From the NCBI RefSeq assembly GCF_046250175.1, contig NZ_CP176468.1: 64,000 nucleotides of DNA. The stretch is one strand, 5' to 3'. A program made the translations under genes and the position numbers. Positions 8,385 to 16,405 of the stretch are shown in pieces. Positions within the stretch are counted from its first letter, which is position 1. Every line of letters starts with the position of its first letter. The notes under the pieces are model-generated. The model did no database searches. It was not told the origin of the DNA and worked only from the letters and a program-made list of their open reading frames with translations. Source of the stretch: Psychromonas sp030397575 (GTDB lineage Bacteria; Pseudomonadota; Gammaproteobacteria; Enterobacterales; Psychromonadaceae).

Positions 8385-9983
8385 ATGAGCCTCAATAGAA
8401 CGAACAATATTAAACAACTAGCTGAAGAAGAGTTAGATGTCCTTATTTTAGGTGGTGGCATCAATGGTGCTGTTGCTGCTGCATCTTTGGCTGCTAAGGG
8501 GGTTAAAGTTGGACTAATCGATAAAGGAGATTTTGCAGGAGCAACGAGCTCTAATTCTTCGAATCTCGCATGGGGCGGTATTAAATACTTAGAAAGCCAT
8601 GAATATCGGTTAGTTAATAAACTCTGTAAAAGCCGTAATAATTTAATGAAACATTACCCTTCATCAGTAACTGAGGTTCGCTTCTTAACCACTATTCAAA
8701 AAGGTTTTCGTTTCCCTGTGTGGTTTGTGTTTATGGGCACGTTAGCTTATTGGTTATTCGGTCGTTTATTCACTATGGCGCCTAAATACCTGACTCGTAA
8801 TACGATTAAACAACTTGAACCAAGTATTAAAGTTACTGGTGCACAAGCGGGTTTCGAATACTCAGATGCTTTCTTAAAAGATAACGATTCGCGCTTTGTA
8901 TTTAACTTTATTACTGCTGCTGCAAAAAAGTCAGCGATTGTTGCAAACTATGTAGAGTCAGTTAACGCTGTGCGTGAAAATAATCGATGGGTTATACAAG
9001 CAAAAGATAAAAGCAGCGATCAAACATTTACTATTAAAGCGAAAACCCTAATAAACGCTTGTGGTCCATTAGTTGACCAAGTTAATAAAGGCACTAAACA
9101 GAAAACATCGCACCATCACTTATTTTCTAAGGGTGTACATTTAACAGTTGATCGTATTTCGAAAGAGCATCGCGTATTAGCTTTTTTTGCCAGTGATGGG
9201 CGTTTGTTCTTTGTGTTACCAATGGGCTCTAAAACTTGTATTGGTACAACAGATAACCAGGTTGAAAGCCATCAAACATCAGTGACTGATGAAGATCGTC
9301 AATTCATTCTTGATAATGCGAATGCTTTATTAGATTTAGAAAAACCATTAACTAAAGATGACATTATTGCTGAAAGATGTGGTGTTAGACCATTAGCTAT
9401 TGAAGCTGAAGAGGGCGTTGCTGATTGGGTTGCACTATCACGTAAACATGCCATTGATGTTAATAAGACAGATAAGCATATTAGTATTTTTGGTGGTAAA
9501 TTGACTGATTGTATTAATGTAGGTGATGAAATTGCTGATATTGTCGAAGATTTATCGATTCCAATGAATAGATCTAATGCGCTTTGGTATGGCGAGCCTG
9601 CTGAGCAGGTTAAAGACAAGTTTATGAGTGAGATTAAGCAATTCAATATTGATAAGCTAACACCAAAAGGTGCGCTTGAGCCCTTATCTAGCCGTTTCTG
9701 GCGTCGTTATGGCGAGGATGCATTTGTTTTATTAGAAGCAATTAAGCAGGATCCCACTAAAGCCAACCTTGCGCTTGAACATACGGAGTTCACATGGGCT
9801 GAGATTGACTGGGTTGCTGATAATGAAATGATTGTTAACCTTGATGATTTACTTCGTCGACGCTCAAAAGCAACATTAGTTATTCGCAAAGAGCTCTTAG
9901 ATAATGCAGAAGGGTTGGAAGCAGTAAGTAAGCGTTTGTTCGGTGGTGATGCGCAACAAAAAATAGATGAATTCCGTAATTAA
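8385..9983 (+). CDS. glpD: FAD-dependent glycerol-3-phosphate dehydrogenase
   Basis: A 532-residue respiratory glycerol-3-phosphate dehydrogenase (GlpD/GlpA flavoprotein family) that oxidises G3P to dihydroxyacetone phosphate and reduces quinone at the inner membrane. The FAD motif VLILGGGINGAVAAASLAAKG is at residues 19-39, followed by the family block ATSSNSSNLAWGGIKYLE. The segment FFVLPMGSKTCIGTTD and the C-terminal cap domain are present. It is slightly longer than E. coli GlpD (501). A clear AGGA lies before the ATG. The tandem GlpR sites imply induction by G3P together with glpFK. It stands alone, without glpB/glpC partners, so it should be the aerobic type. Confidence 0.9.
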   Translation: MSLNRTNNIKQLAEEELDVLILGGGINGAVAAASLAAKGVKVGLIDKGDFAGATSSNSSNLAWGGIKYLESHEYRLVNKLCKSRNNLMKHYPSSVTEVRFLTTIQKGFRFPVWFVFMGTLAYWLFGRLFTMAPKYLTRNTIKQLEPSIKVTGAQAGFEYSDAFLKDNDSRFVFNFITAAAKKSAIVANYVESVNAVRENNRWVIQAKDKSSDQTFTIKAKTLINACGPLVDQVNKGTKQKTSHHHLFSKGVHLTVDRISKEHRVLAFFASDGRLFFVLPMGSKTCIGTTDNQVESHQTSVTDEDRQFILDNANALLDLEKPLTKDDIIAERCGVRPLAIEAEEGVADWVALSRKHAIDVNKTDKHISIFGGKLTDCINVGDEIADIVEDLSIPMNRSNALWYGEPAEQVKDKFMSEIKQFNIDKLTPKGALEPLSSRFWRRYGEDAFVLLEAIKQDPTKANLALEHTEFTWAEIDWVADNEMIVNLDDLLRRRSKATLVIRKELLDNAEGLEAVSKRLFGGDAQQKIDEFRN

Positions 9984-10317
9984 ACCAATTTTAATTGCAT
10001 ATAATAGGTAACGTCGCTTATTGATTATTTGTACCTAGAAACAGTATCAAATAAGCGGTGTCTACCTAGGAAAAAATGTTTGTATCACTTTCCTTATGCT
10101 CGTTTGATCGTTAGAGTAATTATAATGGTTAAATTGATATCAATAAATAACATTGATAGCTACACGGCACCTTTCAACAATCTATTAAGAACGCTTCTAG
10201 CTTTTTCTTCGATTTACAATACCAATTCTATTTCACTTTTAATGTTACTCTTACTTACTAACGATATGTCATGGCAAGTGCTTTGATGTTAACTGCTTCT
10301 ATATCAGGTAAAAAACT
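9984..10317. other. Gap after glpD with an inverted repeat and a short direct repeat
   Basis: No credible gene. An inverted repeat, CGCTTATTGAT (10015-10025) against ATCAAATAAGCG (10046-10057), could fold with one bulge and a 20-nt loop. TACCTAG occurs twice, at 10032 and 10063, 31 bp apart. The 85-codon frame at 10029 has no ribosome site and a composition unlike the neighbouring proteins. Confidence 0.35.
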
Positions 10318-11052
10318 TTATTTTATAGATACTAATGAAAGCTCTGATGGAAGGTCAGTATGATTACTATAAATCTGATCAAATTCAGATAGTGCAGCGA
10401 CTTTCACCGAGGCGGAAATCGTCCATTTAGTTGCATCGGCTACTAACCATGTTTGTCGTGAGTTTTTTACAATGCATCTTGATATTTCTGCTTCATCGGT
10501 TTCATGTTCCATTGCTGAGTGACTACTAGTAACTCCTGCACAGCCTAATATGCCAATATCTGCTTCAAAATTATTGAAAAATGTTGTGACATTATTACCA
10601 ACAACATCTTGTTGCTGCGATCTAAATAGCCCACCTGCTATGTAAACTTCAATATCTGGATTCATTTCTAGAATTCGAACAACCTGTAGGTTATTAGTGA
10701 TCACTCTGTGTTTGGTTTTTAAATAATAGGCAATACGTGTCACGGTTGTGCCTATTCCCATCATAATGGTTGAGCCATCAGGAATAGCATTAGCAACTCT
10801 TTTGGCTATTTTATCTTTTACATCAAATTGTATATCACTGCGATATTGATAACTGCTATTAGTCAATTGTGCTGGTAGGCCTACACCACCATGAATACGT
10901 CGAGCATACCCTGCTTTACAAAGTTGATTAACGTCCCTGCGGATAGTTTGCGTGGTCACTTGAAAATGCTCAGACAGCGTTTCTATCTGAACATCTTCCT
11001 TTTTACGTAAACGCAATAGAATATTTTGTTGGCGAGCGTTAAGTTTTATCAT
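10318..11052 (-). CDS. DeoR-family repressor next to a glycerophosphodiesterase
   Basis: A 244-residue DeoR-type regulator. The N-terminal helix-turn-helix (residues 7-55) contains FQVTTQTIRRDVNQLCKAGYARRIHGG, the family signature. The C-terminal DeoRC sugar-phosphate sensor domain has GIGTTVTRIAYYL, VITNNLQV, the YIAGG motif and the C-terminal VADATKW segment. It is related to GlpR but is not the GlpR orthologue, which lies at 30475. It follows the GDPD gene with an ATGA overlap, so the two are co-transcribed and divergent from the TRAP operon. By analogy the effector is a phosphorylated compound, perhaps G3P. Likely targets are the paired GTTC-N8-GAAC sites in the shared promoter region. 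Confidence 0.85.
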   Translation of the reverse strand: MIKLNARQQNILLRLRKKEDVQIETLSEHFQVTTQTIRRDVNQLCKAGYARRIHGGVGLPAQLTNSSYQYRSDIQFDVKDKIAKRVANAIPDGSTIMMGIGTTVTRIAYYLKTKHRVITNNLQVVRILEMNPDIEVYIAGGLFRSQQQDVVGNNVTTFFNNFEADIGILGCAGVTSSHSAMEHETDEAEISRCIVKNSRQTWLVADATKWTISASVKVAALSEFDQIYSNHTDLPSELSLVSIK

Positions 11053-11783
11053 GCGTTAATAAATACATCTGGCTTATCGGTAATAATGAGGTCTACGCCC
11101 CAAGATCTAAATTTATCAGCTTGTGTTACATCATTAAGCGTCCAAATAATTAGTTTCAGTCCTGAATCTGTGATTTTTTTTGCCATCGTTTGTTCTAATA
11201 TTTTATGATCAAGATGTACGCTATATAGGTTAAGTGGTTTTAGTTTTTCCAATGTAATTAATGGATCATGTTCGGTAATGTAACCTAAACGAATTTCTGG
11301 CATAACTTGATGACAGTGTGTGAGCGCTAATTCAGAAAAGCTAGACAAAATAAGTTTTTCATTCGGAAAGTTTACCTTCGCTAAAACTTTTGCAATCTCA
11401 TCTACCAGCGGCTCCACTTGGTGTGAGTGGTGAATTTTAATCTCCAGGTTCATACTCAAGTCATTCTCCATAAAGAATAACAAAGTATGTTCAAGCGATA
11501 TAATTTGCTCACCAATAAATGCTTCTGAAAACCAACTTCCGGCATCCAATGCTTGTAATTGACTCAATGTGAAATCAGCCACTAAACCATCACCGTTTGT
11601 ACAACGATCCACTGTTTCGTCATGGAAGATGACTGGCGTTTTATCTGCGCTAAGTTGTGTGTCTAACTCAATCCATTTAGCACCAGATTGCAGTGCTTTT
11701 TTAAAACCTGATAATGTATTTTCTGGTGCTAATGAAGCTGCACCACGATGACCTGCAATCATAAATTTACCTGTGATGTTCAT
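11049..11783 (-). CDS. ugpQ: Cytoplasmic glycerophosphodiester phosphodiesterase (UgpQ-like)
   Basis: A 244-residue GDPD that hydrolyses glycerophosphodiesters to sn-glycerol-3-phosphate and an alcohol. E. coli UgpQ is 247 residues. It has no signal peptide, so it should act in the cytoplasm. Metal-binding and catalytic motifs are intact: AGHRGAASLAPENT (catalytic His), ELDTQLSADKTPVIFHDE with the Glu/Asp pair and second His, and NLEIK. Its stop overlaps the DeoR start. Divergent placement from a TRAP transporter suggests it acts on diesters brought in whole, as UgpQ does next to the Ugp ABC importer in E. coli. Confidence 0.9.
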   Translation of the reverse strand: MNITGKFMIAGHRGAASLAPENTLSGFKKALQSGAKWIELDTQLSADKTPVIFHDETVDRCTNGDGLVADFTLSQLQALDAGSWFSEAFIGEQIISLEHTLLFFMENDLSMNLEIKIHHSHQVEPLVDEIAKVLAKVNFPNEKLILSSFSELALTHCHQVMPEIRLGYITEHDPLITLEKLKPLNLYSVHLDHKILEQTMAKKITDSGLKLIIWTLNDVTQADKFRSWGVDLIITDKPDVFINA

Positions 11784-12073
11784 TTGAACGTTAATTACTT
11801 TGTTAATGATAATGTATTTTAGAAAATATAAAAGACCTAAAAATATAATGGATTGTCATATAAATTTAACAATTCATTGGTATTAGTACGTTCTGGTCTA
11901 CATTTTTGTAACCTACTATTTGCACGATAATGATTTTCATATGATTCTAATAATGTTCATATGAATAATTTGTATGGTTCAACAAAAAGAACATACAGCT
12001 TATTTCACTATTTTTTTGTTCTAATAAACGAACTTATTTATTAAAGCTAACTTTACAAACAAAGGTACTATTT
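11784..12073. promoter_or_regulatory. Divergent promoter region with repeated operator-like motifs
   Basis: Separates the GDPD-DeoR unit from the TRAP operon. TTCATATGA occurs at 11936 and 11956, exactly 20 bp apart, the second as the perfect palindrome TTCATATGAA. Two GTTC-N8-GAAC inverted repeats lie at 11977-11992 and 12018-12033, with centres 41 bp apart (about four helical turns). These look like operators for the adjacent DeoR regulator, whose relative GlpR also binds GTTC/GAAC half-sites but with a 6-bp gap. Confidence 0.5.
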
Positions 12074-13102
12074 ATGATAAAGGTAATCGGAACCGTATTA
12101 ACAGCTGTTGCACTGCTTGTTGGTTGTGGCGAAAAACCTGCAGATACAACGAAAGGCGCAGAGGCTGCAAAAACAGTTGAGCCAATCGATATCAATATGA
12201 GTTTGGTATTTACTCAAAACGAATTGTTAACGCAAGAGCTAATTAAAGTGACTGATAAAATTCGTGAGCGTACAGAAGGTGGTGTGAACATCAAAGTTTA
12301 TCCTGGTGGCCAATTACCAGTATATAAAGATAACCTTGAGCAAGTTGTTAATGGTGCGGATTGGATTGCTGTTGAAGATTTAAGTTACCTTGGAGATTAT
12401 GTTCCTGACTTCGCTGCATTAGCTGGCCCAATGCTATATAACTCTTACGATGAATACCTAGCAATGATGGATACTCAGTTAGTCGCTGATTTAACTGCTG
12501 AAGTTGAAAAGAAAGGGATTAAAGTTTTAAACGCTGATTACATGTTTGGCTTCCGTCATATGATTACGAATAAAGAAATTAAAAACTCTGCAGATATGGC
12601 AGGTATGCGTATTCGTGTTCCTGGTAGTCAGTTATTCATTAGCACATTAACGTCGATGGGCGCTGCGCCTGCATCATTACCTTTCCCTGAAACCTACGCA
12701 GGTGTTCAACAAGGTGTTGTTGATGGCCTTGAAGGTTCAATTTTGACTATGTACTCAACTAAAATGTATGAAGTCGCTAAAAACATGTCATTAACTAAAC
12801 ATTTCTTAGGCACAGTAGGTATTTATATCTCACCTAAAGTTTGGGATAAATTTACACCTGAACAACAGCAAATTATTAATGAAGAGCTAGCGGCGGGGGC
12901 GATTTCAAACACCACTGAATTAGTTAAGTTAGATACTGAATACACTCAAAAGCTACAAGATCTAGGCGTTAAATTTAACGAAGTCGATAGTGCTGAATTC
13001 AGTAAATTAACCGCTGATGTTTATAACCAATTCCCAGCATGGAGCGATGATATTCGTAGCCGAATTGGTGCGGAACTTGAAAAAATTCGTGCTGCTGAGT
13101 AA
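12074..13102 (+). CDS. dctP: TRAP transporter substrate-binding protein, lipoprotein form
   Basis: A 342-residue DctP-family binding protein. Instead of a cleaved signal peptide it has a lipoprotein signal with lipobox LVGC and acylated Cys18, followed by a Glu/Lys/Ala/Thr linker to about residue 38. Family landmarks include the VYPGGQLP segment near residue 74, the MRIRVPGS strand near residue 180 with the Arg that binds the substrate carboxylate in many DctP proteins, and GVVDGLEGSI near residue 210. Residue +2 after the Cys is Gly, not the Asp that retains lipoproteins in the inner membrane of enterics. It is the first gene of dctPQM and is separated from dctQ by a strong hairpin. The ligand is unknown; context suggests a phosphorylated or glycerol-derived anion. 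Confidence 0.88.
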   Translation: MIKVIGTVLTAVALLVGCGEKPADTTKGAEAAKTVEPIDINMSLVFTQNELLTQELIKVTDKIRERTEGGVNIKVYPGGQLPVYKDNLEQVVNGADWIAVEDLSYLGDYVPDFAALAGPMLYNSYDEYLAMMDTQLVADLTAEVEKKGIKVLNADYMFGFRHMITNKEIKNSADMAGMRIRVPGSQLFISTLTSMGAAPASLPFPETYAGVQQGVVDGLEGSILTMYSTKMYEVAKNMSLTKHFLGTVGIYISPKVWDKFTPEQQQIINEELAAGAISNTTELVKLDTEYTQKLQDLGVKFNEVDSAEFSKLTADVYNQFPAWSDDIRSRIGAELEKIRAAE

Positions 13103-13134
13103 GTAATATATCCGTTTTAAAAAGTACTATTAGG

Positions 13135-13175
13135 TAACTGCTTTATTGTGATTTCAATAAAGCAGTTATTTTTTT
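13135..13175 (+). terminator. Intra-operon terminator/attenuator between dctP and dctQ
   Basis: Perfect 14-bp stem TAACTGCTTTATTG/CAATAAAGCAGTTA with a 6-nt loop, followed by a run of seven Ts. It probably reduces read-through so that far more binding protein than permease is made. Confidence 0.85.
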
Positions 13176-13351
13176 AACGTTAAATAAATATGACTAAAAT
13201 TTCACCACACCATTCGCGATTGCTTCAATAATGAGTCTTTAACTGTCGTATTTTGAAGGTATAAGTTGGCTCTTTTATTGCCTTTTATACTGAGGCAAGT
13301 GTGTCTGGTAGAACAATTATTATATCAATTAGTTAATAAGTAGGAGAAGTC

Positions 13352-13828
13352 ATGGGCTTCTTAATTAAAAATTTTGAAGAGATATTCGCATCGATTGCAA
13401 TATCCATTACCATTTTGATGGTAATTATTAATGTATTCCTTCGTTACGGGTTTGGTTTTGTTGTGCCATGGAGCGAAGAACTGGCCGTTATCTGTTTTAT
13501 TTGGTCAGTCTATTTTGGTATTAGCTCGTGTTACAAACATAAGTTACATATGGGGGTTGATGTTGTTATCGCATTATTACCTGAAAAAGCAAAAGTCCCA
13601 TTTAATCTTGTCGTTTTATCATTCTTGTTAGCAATTAATTCGATTCTTGCTTACTTAAGTTTCGATTACATGATGCTATCAAATAAAGTTTCCCCTGTGA
13701 TGGGCATGTCTTACTTTACGATTAACGGTGTGTTGTTTCTGTGTTTCTCTTTGATGACGATTCATACCGTAAATTTCATCCGAAGTGATTTAAAACAGCT
13801 GTTTAAAAAGCAACCCAATACTATATAG
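13352..13828 (+). CDS. dctQ: TRAP transporter small permease DctQ
   Basis: A 158-residue inner-membrane protein with four predicted helices, the size and topology of DctQ. It has the typical first helix followed by VFLRYGFGFVVPWSEELAVICFIW, where RYxF...PWSEE is the DctQ signature, and then the HKLHMGVDVV segment. It pairs with DctM to form the membrane part of a sodium-driven solute importer. AGGAG lies 6 nt before the ATG. It is 7 bp from dctM. Confidence 0.92.
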   Translation: MGFLIKNFEEIFASIAISITILMVIINVFLRYGFGFVVPWSEELAVICFIWSVYFGISSCYKHKLHMGVDVVIALLPEKAKVPFNLVVLSFLLAINSILAYLSFDYMMLSNKVSPVMGMSYFTINGVLFLCFSLMTIHTVNFIRSDLKQLFKKQPNTI

Positions 13829-13835
13829 GTACACC

Positions 13836-15119
13836 GTGGAAATCTATCTTCCAATTATTATGTTGTTCGTTTTGTTTTTACTAAACGTACCCATCGCATT
13901 TTCATTAATCGCTTCTTCGTTGGTTTATTTTTTATTTATTAATACCTCGATCCCAGTTAGCTTAGTCATGCAGCGTTTTATTTCGTCTGCCTCATCTTTT
14001 CCATTATTGGCGATACCCTTCTTTATTATGGTGGGCTCTGTCATGAATTATTCAGGGATAAGTCGAAGTTTGCTGTCATTTGCAGATTCATTAATTGGCC
14101 ATAAAACTGGTGGGCTTGCGCATGTGAACGTTGCATTAAGTACGTTAATGGGCGGAATTTCTGGTTCAGCTAATGCAGATGCCGCAATGCAATCTAAAAT
14201 ACTTGCCCCTGAAATGACCAAACGTGGCTATGACTTACCGTTTACGGCTGCAATAACCGCAGCTTCATCAAGTATTAGCCCTGTGATCCCACCGGGTATT
14301 AATCTTATTATTTACGCGTTATTAGCTAATGTTTCGGTGCATGAAATGTTTATCGCTGGTTATGTACCTGCCTTTATGATGGCGTTATCTTTAATGGTGA
14401 CGATTGCAATCATTGCTAGGAGACGTAACTACGCACCGTCAAGAACTGAAGCGGCACCCACTAAAGAACGTCTGCATTATTTAGGTAAAGCTGTTCCTGC
14501 TTTATTAATCCCATTTGGCATTATTTTAGGGATGCGTTTTGGGTTATTTACACCGACTGAAGCTGGTGCGATTGCTGTTTTATTGTGTGCCATTATTGGG
14601 CTGTTTGTTTATCGTGAATTAAAAATTAGCCATTTCCCTGCCATTTTCAAAGAGACAATTCAAGGTACCAGTAGTGTCATGTTTATTATCATCGGAGCGC
14701 TGATTTTTGGCTACTACATGACTTTGGAGCAGATTCCCCAGAATGTAGCTTCTGCGCTAATTTTAGTTACTGACAACAAGCTCGTTCTATTAATGCTAAT
14801 CAACTTATTGTTATTAATTGTTGGTATGTTCATTGAAGGTGGGGCGGCAATGATCATTTTAACGCCATTACTCTTACCTGCTGTACTGAACCTTGGGGTT
14901 AATCCCGTTCACTTCGGCATTATCGTGATTGTTAATATTATGATTGGTGGAGTAACCCCACCGTTCGGTTCGATGATGTTTACGGTTTGTTCGATACTGA
15001 AAGTAAAACTGTTGGATTTTGTTCGAGAGGTGTTGCCACTTCTATTCGCATTATTAGTTGTATTATTGCTGTTAACTTATTCAGAAGGTTTAGTGATGTT
15101 TTTACCTAACTTGCTATAA
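13836..15119 (+). CDS. dctM: TRAP transporter large permease DctM
   Basis: A 427-residue protein with about 12 helices, the transport-catalysing subunit that couples uptake to the Na+ gradient. Family motifs are present: LLAIPFFIMVGSVMNYSGIS near residue 57, GGISGSANADAAMQSKILAP near residue 105 and SSSISPVIPPGINLIIYA near residue 145. GVTPPFGSMMFTVCSILK, near residue 370, is the second ion-site hairpin. It starts with GTG, has an AGG 6 nt upstream and follows dctQ closely. Confidence 0.92.
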   Translation: MEIYLPIIMLFVLFLLNVPIAFSLIASSLVYFLFINTSIPVSLVMQRFISSASSFPLLAIPFFIMVGSVMNYSGISRSLLSFADSLIGHKTGGLAHVNVALSTLMGGISGSANADAAMQSKILAPEMTKRGYDLPFTAAITAASSSISPVIPPGINLIIYALLANVSVHEMFIAGYVPAFMMALSLMVTIAIIARRRNYAPSRTEAAPTKERLHYLGKAVPALLIPFGIILGMRFGLFTPTEAGAIAVLLCAIIGLFVYRELKISHFPAIFKETIQGTSSVMFIIIGALIFGYYMTLEQIPQNVASALILVTDNKLVLLMLINLLLLIVGMFIEGGAAMIILTPLLLPAVLNLGVNPVHFGIIVIVNIMIGGVTPPFGSMMFTVCSILKVKLLDFVREVLPLLFALLVVLLLLTYSEGLVMFLPNLL

Positions 15120-15126
15120 GTTGATC

Positions 15127-15165
15127 ATCTGTTTGTATTTACTTAATCATTAAATACAAACAGAT
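15127..15165 (+). other. Intercistronic hairpin between dctM and the HAD phosphatase gene
   Basis: Perfect 15-bp stem with a 9-nt loop (15127-15141 paired with 15151-15165) but no T run. It is more likely an mRNA-processing or stability element than a terminator, so the HAD gene can still belong to the TRAP operon. Confidence 0.6.
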
Positions 15166-15188
15166 AAGGCCCATAGATATTAAGAGAT

Positions 15189-15986
15189 ATGATGAAATTA
15201 CCAAAAAATACTTTAACTAATGAATGGAAAGACGTGCAATGGGTACTGACTGATGTTGACGATACATTAACTTGGCATGGTCAGTTACCACCAGAAACAT
15301 TAATCGCTTTGTCTGCATTGCAACAGGCTGGTTTGAACGTCGTTGCTGTGACTGGTGCATGTGCAGGATGGTGTGATCATATCGCACAACTTTGGCCAGT
15401 TGACGCAGTGATTGGTGAAAACGGAGCATTTATTATGGAGAAAAAAAATGGATTTTTGACCGTTAATTCAAGCGAATCAATGTCTGTTATTGTTGAAAAG
15501 CAATCCATATTAAAACAACAAATAATGGAAATTTTGGCTGATTATCCAGAGTTAAATTTAACCTTAGATCAATCTTATCGTCTATGTGAAGTTGCCATTG
15601 ATATTGGACAAAATCGACAACCTGTTTCTCCTGATGTTATTACGGAAGTTATTTATAAAATCAGAGCTTTAGGAGCAAATGCTACGGCAAGTTCTATTCA
15701 TATTAATAGTTGGTATGGAGAGCATTCAAAAAAAGCGACGTCATTTAGTTTTTTACAAGAAAAAGGGCTATCTAACGCACAGATAATAAAGGAAGCCTGT
15801 TATATCGGGGATTCATTAAATGATGAGCTTATGTTTGCCAGTTTATCAAAAAGTGTTGGAGTTGCTAATGTTAAAAATTACTGGAGTAAGCTTAAACACC
15901 ATCCCAAAGTTGTAATGTCAGAGCCTGGTGGTTACGGTTTTGCTGAGTTCTCTAAACTTTTGTTAGATGTAAAAGATGATAGTTAA
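15189..15986 (+). CDS. HAD-superfamily phosphatase, Cof/MPGP-like (class IIB cap)
   Basis: A 265-residue HAD hydrolase. Motif I is DVDDT (Asp22 and Asp24, nucleophile and acid/base), motif II is the Thr in VVAVTGACAGW, motif III is the Lys in the EHSKKATSF region near residue 190, and motif IV is YIGDSLNDELMF. The cap between motifs II and III is the C2B type found in sugar phosphatases, sucrose phosphatase and mannosyl-3-phosphoglycerate phosphatase; YedP-like proteins are the closest I recognise. As the last gene of the dctPQM cluster, it may dephosphorylate a product of the imported solute. Two adjacent ATGs make the exact start uncertain by one codon. The substrate cannot be read from the sequence. 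Confidence 0.78.
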   Translation: MMKLPKNTLTNEWKDVQWVLTDVDDTLTWHGQLPPETLIALSALQQAGLNVVAVTGACAGWCDHIAQLWPVDAVIGENGAFIMEKKNGFLTVNSSESMSVIVEKQSILKQQIMEILADYPELNLTLDQSYRLCEVAIDIGQNRQPVSPDVITEVIYKIRALGANATASSIHINSWYGEHSKKATSFSFLQEKGLSNAQIIKEACYIGDSLNDELMFASLSKSVGVANVKNYWSKLKHHPKVVMSEPGGYGFAEFSKLLLDVKDDS

Positions 15987-16016
15987 GAGCAAAAAAGATA
16001 TAACTGCTTCAAAGCA

Positions 16017-16056
16017 TTGAGAAGTAAGTATGGCCACTTACTTCTCAACTTTTCTT
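16017..16056 (+). terminator. Terminator of the dctPQM-HAD operon
   Basis: Perfect 13-bp stem TTGAGAAGTAAGT/ACTTACTTCTCAA with a 6-nt loop, followed by CTTTTCTT. It marks the 3' end of the TRAP cluster. Confidence 0.82.
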
Positions 16057-16405
16057 GTCTGTAATGCTCTCTCATCGCTATTAATGTTATTTGCTTCTTT
16101 AATACTTTTTTCATTGCCTTCCTATTACCTCCTGCTTTTCTTTATTGTTAACAGTGTTGCTCTTTTGAGTGTTTTTTGAGCGACAATGTTTTTATTTCTT
16201 CTTTTATGTTCCTTTTCGTGCTTTTAATGAAGTTTTTATTGATTTGGATCATTTTTTTGTTCGTTTGTGATCTATTTATCGGAAGTTTTTGTTCGTTTGA
16301 GCGAATATGCTCCCGATTGTCTGACTGCAATAAAATTGTCATGTTTAGGCGGAAATAACTAAAGCTAGCAAGAGTGTTTTTTGCTATTAACCCAAGGAAT
16401 TATTT
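16057..16405 (+). promoter_or_regulatory. glpT upstream region with repeated GTTCGTTTG motif
   Basis: No credible gene. The 14-mer TTTTTGTTCGTTTG occurs twice, at 16254-16267 and 16286-16299, 32 bp apart (three helical turns). The second copy runs into GAGCGAATATGCTC (16299-16312), a perfect GAGC-N6-GCTC inverted repeat, and also forms GTTC-N8-GAAT. These are plausible sites for GlpR or the other DeoR regulator. Confidence 0.45.

Noticed and set aside
10029..10286. 85-codon plus-strand frame after glpD
   Set aside because: No ribosome site, odd composition and overlap with an inverted repeat; no family resemblance.
16148..16358. Two overlapping frames on opposite strands upstream of glpT
   Set aside because: They lie within a regulatory region and show low-complexity composition without start signals.
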